From Rhodanobacter sp. C06 (lineage in GTDB: Bacteria > Pseudomonadota > Gammaproteobacteria > Xanthomonadales > Rhodanobacteraceae): DNA of 64,000 nucleotides. The DNA lies in the NCBI RefSeq assembly GCF_002001105.1, contig NZ_MUNP01000026.1, positions 1 through 64,000 of the forward strand. The letters are read 5' to 3'. This document shows, piece after piece, positions 10,060-18,260 of the stretch. How positions within the stretch are numbered: the stretch's first letter is position 1; every line of letters starts with the position of its first letter. Position numbers and translations under genes: made by a program. Under the pieces are notes generated by a model, which saw only the letters and a list, made by a program, of their open reading frames with translations, did no database searches and had not been told where the DNA came from.

Positions 10060-10240
10060 AGGACGGCGGCAGCCGGGAGAGGGTTCGCACAAGGCGAGGT
10101 ACTGCGGCGATGCCGAACCCTCTCCCCAATCCCCCTTCCTCGCTCCTTCACGCGGAGAGAGCACATGGACGTTCTCGGCTCTGAGGAGCGAGGAAAGCAG
10201 GGCCATCCACGGCCCTTCCCCGCATCCGGCGGAGAGGGGC
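10060..10240. repeat. Intergenic 'CTCTCCCC' repeat cluster, locus 1
   Basis: The 319-bp gap after glnE holds no convincing gene. It has CCCTCTCCCC.. and a segment GAGGAAAGCAGGGCCATCC-ACGGCCCTTCCCCGC that recurs almost unchanged at 54345-54385, ending GGCGGAGAGGGG. CTTCCTCGCTCCT also recurs in both places. The rest of 9994-10312 is GC-rich filler with no promoter I can assign. Confidence 0.65.
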
Positions 10241-10312
10241 TTCATGCAGTCCGCAGCGTGCTGAAGCGAGGGCTTGCCATGGCCCGTGGTGCGCGATCGA
10301 AGGATGCCGCGC

Positions 10313-10519
10313 TCAATGCACCAGTGCCGGTGTGGCGAACGGCTTGCGCACGACGTAGTCGATCGATTCGCGGCTGTCCTTGCTGGATTCGTGGTAGCCG
10401 CCGCCGTAGAACTTGCGCGCCCAGTCGGCGTAGCGCTCGAGCTTGCTGGGCATGTGGTCGCTGCGCGTGATGATCTCGCAGGCATAGGGAGAGCTGGCAA
10501 ACGCGTCGAACAAGTTCAT
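10313..10519 (-). CDS. Small conserved-looking hypothetical protein
   Basis: A 68-residue protein, MNLFDAFASSPYACEIITR.., rich in Tyr, Ser and Arg, with a central ERYADWARKFYGGGYHESS segment. It has no signal peptide or membrane helix. A textbook AGGAGG ribosome-binding site lies 7 bases before the ATG, the strongest sign that it is real. It is monocistronic, between glnE and the ELM1-family gene. I do not recognise the family. Confidence 0.65.
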   Translation of the reverse strand: MNLFDAFASSPYACEIITRSDHMPSKLERYADWARKFYGGGYHESSKDSRESIDYVVRKPFATPALVH

Positions 10520-10724
10520 GACGACACCTCCTCTCTGGATACGCGCCATGCGGTGATGGTGCGATGCTGGCCGCCAGCTTCCCCGCGGGGGATGCGTCGA
10601 TGGCCACGCTGGCGTCCGGAACCTTGTGCGTGCCTGACATGCGCCGCTATTGGACGCCGGAGCACGGTGCAGCCGTCGTGAAGCTTGCGCGATACGAAAG
10701 TGAAGAACTTGTTTTGCGACGGGA

Positions 10725-11690
10725 TCAGCGAATGGCCATGCGCCGTTGCAGTTCGGCCGCGATCGCGGCGGTTTCGCGCAGCGGCGGCTGGCGTGCGGGC
10801 GCCACGTCGTCCAGCCCGTGCAGCAGGCCGCGTTCGCGCAAGGCGGCGTGGAAGCGCGCGAGCTTGTCCGGCAGCGGCGCGGCGACATGGGTGTGCACGG
10901 CGCAGCCCACCGCGCACGCCTCGCTGAGCATGTTCACCGAGTCCGGCGTGACCACCAGCCGGTCGGCCCAGCCCAGCACGCCGGGGTAGGGGTTGCGGCC
11001 ATCGTCGGGGCCGGACCAGACCAGTCCCGGCACGCCGGCCAGCATGTCGCGGAAGATCGCCAGCATCTCAGGTGGCGTGCGCCGCGAGGCCAGCACCAGC
11101 AGGCTGCCGCCTTCGCGCGCGTGCCGGGCGAGCAGTTGCGTGGCCAGCATGTGCGCGTAGCCAGCATCCAGCGCCAGCTGCTTGCGCGGTCCGCCCAGCA
11201 GCACGCCCACGCGTGGTTGCGGCAGTTCCTCGAAGGCGGGGCAGGCATCGCGACCATCGGCCAGCCAGTCCTCGTCCACCGGGTTCAGCGAGCCCAGCGG
11301 CATGAGCACGTTGGGCTCCGCGAGTTGGTCGTGGCGCGGCGCGATCACCGTGTCCCAGTGCGCCGGATCGATGCGCGGATCGAGGATCTGCACGCTGTGG
11401 CACTGCCCGCGCGACAGCCGGCGCAGCATGCGCGTGAACAGCGCGGCTGCGCGACCGCAGCCGATCGCCAGTTGCGGCCACGGTGGCGCGAATTGGCTGC
11501 GCTGGTCCGCGGGCAGCGCCAAGCGGCCTCCCAGCACGAAGCGCGGCGCCAGCCACGACCACGGTGCACGCGGTTCCAGCAGCAAGTGGCGCACCGGCAA
11601 CCCCATCCGTTCGGCCAGCGCCAGTGCCTGTCGCTGGTTGCCCGCGGAGGCGTCGGTGATCACCCAGCACTCCGCCCTCACGCCGGGCAT
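10725..11690 (-). CDS. ELM1/GtrOC1-family putative glycosyltransferase-like protein
   Basis: A 321-residue protein with the features of the mitochondrial-fission ELM1 family (formerly DUF1022): N-terminal WVITDASAGNQRQALALAE, the central GVLLGGPRKQ strand-loop (about residues 165-174), and the C-terminal VVTPDSVNMLSEACAVG segment (about 255-271). The fold is GT-B like; bacterial members often lie near LPS or envelope genes and are thought to act in glycan transfer, with no established reaction. Start MPGVRAECW is preferred over an open upstream extension to 11861. It is divergent from the YceI gene. Confidence 0.85.
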   Translation of the reverse strand: MPGVRAECWVITDASAGNQRQALALAERMGLPVRHLLLEPRAPWSWLAPRFVLGGRLALPADQRSQFAPPWPQLAIGCGRAAALFTRMLRRLSRGQCHSVQILDPRIDPAHWDTVIAPRHDQLAEPNVLMPLGSLNPVDEDWLADGRDACPAFEELPQPRVGVLLGGPRKQLALDAGYAHMLATQLLARHAREGGSLLVLASRRTPPEMLAIFRDMLAGVPGLVWSGPDDGRNPYPGVLGWADRLVVTPDSVNMLSEACAVGCAVHTHVAAPLPDKLARFHAALRERGLLHGLDDVAPARQPPLRETAAIAAELQRRMAIR

Positions 11691-11902
11691 GCGGAACGGC
11701 ACCGGCGGATTGTTTCCTGTGCGTGCACGCTGTGTTGCCCCCGGTTGCGTTTCTGATCTGGCGGCGTGTCGATAGACTGACTGCCGGCACTGTTGTCGCC
11801 CAGCCGGCGACTCGGAGAATACCCGTGATTGGCTGTTCTTCCGAGACGTCGCCGCGGGCACTCGGCGGCTTTCCCGTCACCCACCCATTGCGGAGAACTT
11901 CC

Positions 11903-12487
11903 ATGCGCGTGTTTCGTTGCTTCCTGATCGCGGGCCTGCTCGGCGCCGCGGCCACCGCCCAGGCCAGCCCGGTCACCTACAAGCTGGATCCGAACCACAC
12001 CATGGTGCTGTTCAGCTGGAACCACTTCGGCTATTCCAACCCCACCGCCGACCTGGGCATGGGCGAGGGCACGCTGGTGTTCGACCAGCAGGACCCGGCG
12101 AAGTCCTCGGTGGACGTGACGCTGCCGCTGAGCAAGCTGGACACCCACGTACCGGCGCTGGACAAGCACCTCAAGGAAGCCGATTTCTTCGACGCCGCCA
12201 GGTACCCGGTGGTGACGTTCAAGAGCACCAGCGTCGAAGCGATGGGCGGCAACCAGTACAAGGTGACCGGCAACCTCACCGTGCACGGCGTGACCAAGCC
12301 GGTGACGCTGGACGCCACGCTGAACAAGGTCGGCCCGCACCCCATGACGAAGGCGCAGGCGATCGGCTTCGACGCCACCGCCACGCTGAAGCGCTCGGAT
12401 TTCGGCGTGAGCACCTACGTGCCGATGGTGAGCGACGACATCAAGATCCACATCACCACCGAAGGCGCGGTACCGAAGGCGAAGTAA
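11903..12487 (+). CDS. YceI-family periplasmic lipocalin-like protein
   Basis: A 194-residue protein with a Sec signal peptide (MRVFRCFLIAGLLGAAATAQA, cleavage likely near residue 21) and one YceI beta-barrel domain: YKLDPNHTMVLFSWNHFG, then DFFDAARYPVVTFKST and the C-terminal VPMVSDDIKIHITTE. YceI proteins bind isoprenoid lipids and are often induced by pH or stress; the ligand here is unknown. A GGAGAA ribosome-binding site precedes the ATG. A bidirectional terminator follows. Confidence 0.93.
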   Translation: MRVFRCFLIAGLLGAAATAQASPVTYKLDPNHTMVLFSWNHFGYSNPTADLGMGEGTLVFDQQDPAKSSVDVTLPLSKLDTHVPALDKHLKEADFFDAARYPVVTFKSTSVEAMGGNQYKVTGNLTVHGVTKPVTLDATLNKVGPHPMTKAQAIGFDATATLKRSDFGVSTYVPMVSDDIKIHITTEGAVPKAK

Positions 12488-12507
12488 GCCGCCAAGCGTG
12501 CCAATGA

Positions 12508-12537
12508 AAAGCCCGCACCGTTGCCGGTGCGGGCTTT
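12508..12537 (+). terminator. Bidirectional terminator between the YceI and Yip1-family genes
   Basis: AAAGCCCGCACCG-TTGC-CGGTGCGGGCTTT, a perfect 13-bp stem between two convergent genes, with A and T runs at its ends that serve both directions. Confidence 0.88.
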
Positions 12538-12556
12538 CGTCGTCGGGATCGGCGGC

Positions 12557-13819
12557 TCAGTTCGCCTTCACGCCGGCGTCCTTCAGCGCGGCCAGCTTGT
12601 CCAGATCGACGCTGGCCACCGCCTGCTTCAGCTGGTCGACGCTGTCGACATTGCCGCTCGCCTTCACCGAGAAGCGCTGGCCCACCAGCACGCCGTACTC
12701 GCCGTACTTCGACTCGCTGTCCCACTGTTCGTGGATCAGGTTGCCGTTGGCGCTCCAGGTCTTCTCGTAGCCGTGCTCGGTCTGCTTCTCCTCTTCCGGC
12801 GCCATCGCGGTGGCGAGCGACACCAGGCCCTTGGCGCCGCCGGTGTCGGAGACCTCGAGCCGGATGTGCCGGCCGTTGTCGGCCGCGTACTCGGCGTCGG
12901 CCTCGGAAACCTGCATGCCCATCGCCGCATTGCGCTGGGCCGACAAGTTGGTGCGCTTGAGGTCGCCCAGGCTGTCGGGCAGGAAGGCCTTGATCTGCTC
13001 GGGCGGCAGCGCCTCGACGTTGCCGCCACCGGCCATCGCGCCCATCATCTTGCCCATCGCGGCCGACTGCGCCGCGCTGTCGCCGGACTTCTGCGCCGCG
13101 TCCATGTCCTTGCCGGCCTGCTCGGCGCGCTGGCCCATCGCGGCGAGCTTGCCCAGCGCGCTGTTGCTGTCGAGGCTGACGTTGCCGCTGTCGCTGCTGC
13201 CCAGGTGCATGCCGCCCATCGCGGCGCCACCCAGCATCGCGGTGCCGACCACGCCGGCGACGATCAGGCCGATGATCCAGCTCAGCACGACCGCGATGAT
13301 CACGCTCACCGCGGTGTAGCCACCGGCCTTTTCCGGCGGGCACTTCATGGTCGACGGCAGGCCGAGGTACAGCAGGTAGATCGCGTAGATCGCGCCGGCC
13401 AGCGCGATCAGCCAGCCGATCCACGGCAGGATCACCGCGATGCCGGCGATCCAGCTGGCGGTCCAGGAGTAGGCCACCACCTTCAGCGCCTGGGTCATGT
13501 CCTTCTGTCCGCCGAAACTCGGCGCCAGCGCGTTGACGATCAGCGCCATCACGTAGACCAGCACCAGCGACAGCACGTAGCCCAGCACGAGGCTCGTGAT
13601 GCCGCCGCCGAACGAACTGCGCACGGTCATGCCGAACGCGCTGTAGCCGATCAGGCTGCTCTTGATGAAGTGGGCGATCGCCGGCAACGCGGCGACGATG
13701 ACGATGTAGCCGGTGTACAGGCCGCCGACCGAGGCCGGTTCGGTGGCGACGACGGGCCACTCGGTCTTCGGTGTGGTGAGGATGGCCTTGATCCGCGCGA
13801 TGACCTTTGCGAAGTCCAT
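12557..13819 (-). CDS. Yip1-family membrane protein
   Basis: A 420-residue protein. Residues 1-215 carry five or so hydrophobic helices of a Yip1 domain, including an SLVLGYVLSLVLVYVMAL segment and an AVILPWIGWLIALAGAIYAI helix. The remaining 200 residues are soluble and Ala/Gln/Asp-rich (AEQAGKDMDAAQKSGDSAAQ) with a folded C-terminus (RHIRLEVSDTGGAKGLVSL). This tail is longer than the core domain and is probably periplasmic or membrane-associated. The role of bacterial Yip1 proteins is not established. Single gene, convergent with the YceI gene. Confidence 0.82.
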   Translation of the reverse strand: MDFAKVIARIKAILTTPKTEWPVVATEPASVGGLYTGYIVIVAALPAIAHFIKSSLIGYSAFGMTVRSSFGGGITSLVLGYVLSLVLVYVMALIVNALAPSFGGQKDMTQALKVVAYSWTASWIAGIAVILPWIGWLIALAGAIYAIYLLYLGLPSTMKCPPEKAGGYTAVSVIIAVVLSWIIGLIVAGVVGTAMLGGAAMGGMHLGSSDSGNVSLDSNSALGKLAAMGQRAEQAGKDMDAAQKSGDSAAQSAAMGKMMGAMAGGGNVEALPPEQIKAFLPDSLGDLKRTNLSAQRNAAMGMQVSEADAEYAADNGRHIRLEVSDTGGAKGLVSLATAMAPEEEKQTEHGYEKTWSANGNLIHEQWDSESKYGEYGVLVGQRFSVKASGNVDSVDQLKQAVASVDLDKLAALKDAGVKAN

Positions 13820-14004
13820 GATCGTTCCCCCGCGTGCGTGTGGTCGGCCGTTGCCGGACACGGGCCGGCTGGCCGTGAGTCCTGCGGCGCCGGAGATGCT
13901 GCGCCGCTCCGTTTGCTTCCCCTGGCCCCCACTGCGTACCACGGCGGCAGGATAGCTCAGCCTGCTACCATTGGCGGCCTCGCATCCCGTCCGGAGCCCT
14001 CCCC

Positions 14005-14211
14005 ATGTCTGCCTCTGCCGCAGCCGTCGCGCCGATCCCGGCGAATGCCGAAAATCGTTACGAAGTGACGCGCGCCGACCTGCCGCTGTCCTGCCCGATG
14101 CCCGGAATGGGCTTGTGGAACTCGCACCCGAAGGTGTATCTGCCGATCGTCGATGATGGCGGCGAGTCGGTTTGTCCTTATTGCGGAGCACGTTACGTCT
14201 TGAGCGACTGA
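14005..14211 (+). CDS. Small zinc-finger protein (NDUFS6-like domain)
   Basis: A 68-residue protein whose second half has a Cys-His-Cys-Cys site: SCPMPGM, then NSHPKVYLPI, then VCPYCGARYVL. This matches the short zinc-finger domain shared with the mitochondrial complex I subunit NDUFS6. Bacterial members are small cytoplasmic proteins of unknown role, commonly next to LPS glycosyltransferase genes, as here. It lies 52 bp before the GT4 gene and may share its transcript. Confidence 0.88.
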   Translation: MSASAAAVAPIPANAENRYEVTRADLPLSCPMPGMGLWNSHPKVYLPIVDDGGESVCPYCGARYVLSD

Positions 14212-14263
14212 CTCGGTCCGTCGTTCAGGATGGGCGCGGCATTGTTCTTGCTTGGATTTCAGG

Positions 14264-15433
14264 ATGAAACTCGTGCACCAGGATGCAGGCCCGCAGGCGG
14301 GAACCATGTCCGGCAGTGTCGACTCCACACCGCGACTGACCGTAGTCCAGCTGATCCCCGCGCTGCAGTCCGGCGGCGCGGAGCGGTCCGCGCTGGAGAT
14401 CGCCCGTGCGTTGGTACAGGCCGGCCACCGTTCGGTGGTGATCTCCGCCGGCGGCCGGCTGGTGGAACAGCTGGTGGCCGAGGGCAGTGAGCACGTCACG
14501 CTGGACATCGGCCGCAAGTCGCTGGGCGCGTTGCTGAAGGCCGGCGCGCTGCGCCGGCAGCTGCGTGAGCTGAATCCCGACATCGTGCATGCGCGCTCGC
14601 GCCTGCCGGCGTGGCTGGGCTGGTGGGCGCTGAAGGGGCTCAAGACGCGCCCGCATTTCGTCACCACGGTGCACGGGCTCAACACGCCCGGCCGCTACAG
14701 CGCGATCCTGCTGCGCGGCGAGCGGGTGATCGTGGTTTCGCAAACCCTGCGCGACTTCGTGCTCGGCCACTACCGCTGGCTGGAGCCTGGGCGGGTGCGG
14801 GTGATCCCGCGCGGCATCGACCCCGAGGCGTTCCCCTACGGCCATCGCCCGGACGAGGCGTGGAAGCGGGCGTTCTTCGCCGAATACCCCGCGCTGGCCG
14901 GTGCGCCGCTGCTGACCTTGCCGGGCCGCGGCACCCGGCTCAAGGGGCATCACGACGCGATCGAACTGCTCGCCGACCTGAAGCGCCGTGGCATCGACAC
15001 GCGGCTGTTGCTGCTCGGAGTGATCGAAGCCGGCCGCGAGGCCTACGTGGACGAGCTGCGCGCGCTGATCCGCGAGCGTGGCGTGGAGGCGCAGGTGGTG
15101 CTGGCGCCGCCGCGCCACGACGTGCGCGACGTCTACGCGATCTCCAGCCTGATCCTGCAGTTGTCGAACAAGCCCGAATCCTTCGGCCGCACCGTGATCG
15201 AGGCACTGTCGCTGTGCCGGCCGGTGCTGGGGTACGCACACGGCGGCGTGGGCGAGCTGCTGGCCGAGCTGTATCCTGCCGGCCGCGTGCCGCCGGGCGA
15301 TCGCGAGCGGCTGGTGGAACGCGCCGCCGAACTGCTGCGCGTGGCGCCGCCGATCCCGATGCTGCAGTCCTACCGGCTGGCCGACATGCAGCAGGCCACG
15401 CTGGCGCTGTACGGGGAAGTGGTCGCGGGCTGA
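14264..15433 (+). CDS. Family 4 glycosyltransferase
   Basis: About 389 residues of GT-B fold. The N-terminus reads TVVQLIPALQSGGAERSALEIARAL, a nucleotide-sugar GT4 hallmark glycine loop. The C-terminal half has the donor-binding segment LQLSNKPESFGRTVIEALSL (E-x7-E type, near residues 300-320) and GYAHGGVGELL. It probably adds a sugar to LPS core or O-antigen at the cytoplasmic face. Two ATGs (14264, 14306) fit; 14306 starts nearer the conserved core. It is followed by the ligase-like gene. Confidence 0.9.
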   Translation: MKLVHQDAGPQAGTMSGSVDSTPRLTVVQLIPALQSGGAERSALEIARALVQAGHRSVVISAGGRLVEQLVAEGSEHVTLDIGRKSLGALLKAGALRRQLRELNPDIVHARSRLPAWLGWWALKGLKTRPHFVTTVHGLNTPGRYSAILLRGERVIVVSQTLRDFVLGHYRWLEPGRVRVIPRGIDPEAFPYGHRPDEAWKRAFFAEYPALAGAPLLTLPGRGTRLKGHHDAIELLADLKRRGIDTRLLLLGVIEAGREAYVDELRALIRERGVEAQVVLAPPRHDVRDVYAISSLILQLSNKPESFGRTVIEALSLCRPVLGYAHGGVGELLAELYPAGRVPPGDRERLVERAAELLRVAPPIPMLQSYRLADMQQATLALYGEVVAG

Positions 15434-15485
15434 GCGCGGGCTTCCCGCCCTCTACAATGCGGGATCGTCGTCGCCACGGTTCCGC

Positions 15486-16787
15486 ATGACTTCCGCGATC
15501 GATTCACTCAAGACCGTCCTGCGTTCGCCGCTGTTGCCGTTCTGGCTGGTGATCCTGTTGCTGCCGTTCGGGCGCAGCAGCGAGTTCGGCACCTTTCTCT
15601 GCCTGGTCGGGACGATCCTGTTCGTCGTGCGCGGACCGCGGGACTGGCGCGAGCAACCCGGCGTGCGATTGCTGCTGTGGCTGCTGGCGGCCTACATCGG
15701 CGCGGCGCTGATCTCGGCCTTCGACTCGGTGGCGCCGGGCAAGAGCTGGAGCTCGGTGGCCGCGCTGCTGCGCTACCTGCCGCTGGGTCTGTATGCCTGT
15801 CTCGCGATTCGCGGCGAGCGCCGCCTGCAAGCCTTGTATGTGGCAGTGGCCTGCGTGCTGGCGTGGTGGGTGCTGGACGCGTGGACCCAGGCGTTCACCG
15901 GCTGGAGCCTGGGCGGACATGCCGAGGCCCAGCGCCTCTCCGGTATCTTCGGCGCGAAAAACCTCAAGCTCGGCCCGACGCTGGCGGTGCTGTCGCCGTT
16001 CGCCCTTTGGACGGCGCGACGGCGCTGGGGCGTCGCCGGACTGGTCGCCGCCTTCCTGCTGCTGCTGGGGCCGGTGCTGCTGGCCGGATCGCGCGCGGCG
16101 TGGCTGTGCTACGGACTGGTGGCATTGGCCTTCGCCTGGCGCGAGGCGCGCTCGTGGCGCCGCTTCGCGCTGTACTGCGCGCTGGGCGTGGTGGTGCTGG
16201 CGCTGGCCGGCGGCATCGCGTGGCGCGCCTCCAGCCGCTTCGAGGCGCGCGTGCAGCGCACGCTGGATGTGCTGCACGGCACCGACAGCGGCCTCAACGC
16301 CGCGCTGACCGGGCGGCTGGACATCTGGCACGACAGCCTGAAGATGATCGCCGCGCACCCGTGGAACGGCGTGGGCGTGCGCGCGTTCCGCTACGCCTAC
16401 CCGCAGTTCGCGCCGGCGAACGACCACTTCGTGGTGGCCGAGTCCTGTGGCGAGGGCGAAGGCGCCTGCCATGCCCACCAGATCGTGCTGGAGATCCTCA
16501 CCGAGACCGGCGGCATCGGCCTCGTACTGTGGCTGGCGGCGGTGGTGCTGGCATGGCGCACGTGGCAGCGGGTGGGCGCAGTGGCGCGCGAACGCGCATT
16601 TCCGGTCACGCTGGCGCTGGGCGTGATGCTGTTTCCGCTGAATACCCATCTGGCCTTCTATTCGGCGTGGTGGGGCCTGCTGTTCGCGTGGCTGCTGGGC
16701 TTGTGGTGTAGCAGTCTGTTCGTGCCGACATCCCTGCCGGACTCCTCAAAGAAGCCCTTCCTCCGGGAGGCGCCCGATGAGGCGTGA
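15486..16787 (+). CDS. O-antigen ligase/polymerase-like membrane protein (WaaL/Wzy_C family)
   Basis: A 433-residue polytopic protein with about ten hydrophobic segments and one large periplasmic loop between residues 240 and 340. The loop contains SRFEARVQRTLDVLHG, LTGRLDIWHDSLKMIAAHPW and NGVGVRAFRYAYPQF, the Wzy_C/WaaL pattern with conserved Arg and His. Such proteins transfer O-antigen to lipid A-core or polymerise glycan in the periplasm. Its last 11 bases overlap the GT2 gene, so both are one transcript. Confidence 0.88.
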   Translation: MTSAIDSLKTVLRSPLLPFWLVILLLPFGRSSEFGTFLCLVGTILFVVRGPRDWREQPGVRLLLWLLAAYIGAALISAFDSVAPGKSWSSVAALLRYLPLGLYACLAIRGERRLQALYVAVACVLAWWVLDAWTQAFTGWSLGGHAEAQRLSGIFGAKNLKLGPTLAVLSPFALWTARRRWGVAGLVAAFLLLLGPVLLAGSRAAWLCYGLVALAFAWREARSWRRFALYCALGVVVLALAGGIAWRASSRFEARVQRTLDVLHGTDSGLNAALTGRLDIWHDSLKMIAAHPWNGVGVRAFRYAYPQFAPANDHFVVAESCGEGEGACHAHQIVLEILTETGGIGLVLWLAAVVLAWRTWQRVGAVARERAFPVTLALGVMLFPLNTHLAFYSAWWGLLFAWLLGLWCSSLFVPTSLPDSSKKPFLREAPDEA

Positions 16788-17562
16788 GCGGCTGTCGGTG
16801 GTGGTGATCACCTTGAACAACGCGGCCACGCTGGACGCCTGCCTGTCCGGCGTGGATTGGGCCGACGAGATCGTGGTGCTGGACTCGGGCTCGACCGACG
16901 ACACGCTGGCGATCGCGCGGCGCCACGGCGCGCGCGTGGCCATGCACCCGTTCGACGAGTTCGGCCCGCAGAAGCAGCGCGCGATCGACATGGCCAGCCA
17001 CGACTGGATCCTCAACCTCGATGCCGACGAGGTGCTCTCGCCGGCCAGCCGTGCGGTGATCGAACGCGCGCTGGTCAATCCGCGCTGCGCGGGCTTCCGC
17101 CTGCCGCGTCGCGAACGCATGTTCTGGACCGTGCAGCACCCGTGGAGCTGGCGCAACGCGCACCTGCGCCTGTACGACCGCCGCCGCGGCCGCATGAACG
17201 AGGTGGAAGTGCACTCGGCGATGGAGGTGGACGGCCCGGTCAAGACGCTGTGGCGCGCCGACTTCATCAACGACAGCGATCCCGACATCGCCAGCCGCAT
17301 CGAGCGCATCAACCGCTACTCAAGTGCGCTGGTCGCGCACAAGCTGCGTCGCCGCCAGCGTTTCACCGGGCTCCGCATGGTGCTCTACCCGCCGGTGTTC
17401 TTCCTGCGCCAGTACCTGTTCAAGCGCTATTTCCTGAGCGGCTGGGCGGGTTTCATCGCCAGCGTAGTGGGTGCGAACTACGTGTTCCTGAAGTACGCCA
17501 AGCTGCACGAAGCGCGGCGGCAGGCGAAACCCGGATCGCGCGTCGGCAACGATCCGGAATAA
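16777..17562 (+). CDS. Family 2 glycosyltransferase (WaaE/KdtX type)
   Basis: A 261-residue GT-A protein: SVVVITLNNAATLDACL, then WADEIVVLDSGSTDDTL and the DxD-like WILNLDADEVLSP (about residues 72-84). The C-terminus has an amphipathic basic stretch (HKLRRRQRFTGLRMVLYPP), as in WaaE-type LPS core glucosyltransferases that sit on the inner membrane. GGGAGG lies 6 bases before the ATG. The start overlaps the upstream ligase gene by 11 bp. Acceptor unknown. Confidence 0.92.
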   Translation: MRRERLSVVVITLNNAATLDACLSGVDWADEIVVLDSGSTDDTLAIARRHGARVAMHPFDEFGPQKQRAIDMASHDWILNLDADEVLSPASRAVIERALVNPRCAGFRLPRRERMFWTVQHPWSWRNAHLRLYDRRRGRMNEVEVHSAMEVDGPVKTLWRADFINDSDPDIASRIERINRYSSALVAHKLRRRQRFTGLRMVLYPPVFFLRQYLFKRYFLSGWAGFIASVVGANYVFLKYAKLHEARRQAKPGSRVGNDPE

Positions 17563-18246
17563 GAGTCGGCCGCCGCCGATCCAGCCGTTGCAGGCGCACG
17601 ATGTCGTTGCCTGGTGATTCATGCATGGTTTATGTATGGATTTACGCCATGCAGCAACATGCAATTTGGCTGTGCATTGCAGCATCGTCAAAAATGGTGA
17701 CAGTCGGACGATTGCATGAAATGCCGTCGGCGTATTTGGCTGCGGATCGATTATCGCATCAAGCTGCACCATGCCATCTGTCGCATGTTTTCGCGATCAG
17801 AATGCATATTCATGCCGTTGTTTATGCTGGATTTATTCAATGGCAATAATCCGCAGATCACAGTTGTTTTCGGCGCCATTTGTATTTTGGGTGGATGCGT
17901 GACAGCTTCCGCTGATCCCCGGCGGCGATCTTCAAGGCCGGGGAATGAATCCGAAGCGGGACAAAGACGGACAAGCGGATCGGGCCGTTTGTCGGGGCGA
18001 ATGATTTCGTTATCCGGGCGCGGGGCGAGGCGAAGCGGATTATGACAATGCATGGCGGCCGCCTCGGCGGTTGCCCGGAGGCGTTTTGCTCCTTCGGCTA
18101 CGCCGTGCAGGGTCGATGGGCAATGGCGACATGCGCGAAAACTCTCGTTCGTGCCGCCGGGCCGGCGGGAAGCCGGGTTGCTGCAGGAAAGGGAAGTCCG
18201 CAATGACAGGGGGAATCAACAGGGGGTTCAGGTCGTCACCCCATCC
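17563..18246. other. AT-richer 700-bp gap upstream of the S53 peptidase
   Basis: No convincing gene. The first half (about 17610-17900) is clearly AT-richer than the rest of the window and full of short ATGCAT/GCATG-like motifs. A frame at 17716-18045 has no ribosome-binding site and an Arg/Ser-rich nonsense C-terminus. It probably holds the S53 promoter and control region, or is the scar of an insertion into the LPS locus. Confidence 0.5.
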
Positions 18247-18260
18247 AAGGAGAGATTCCC

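Noticed and set aside
17716..18045. 109-codon frame with a hydrophobic stretch and Cys in the AT-rich gap
   Set aside because: No ribosome-binding site, Arg/Ser-rich C-terminus and mixed composition; most likely non-coding.
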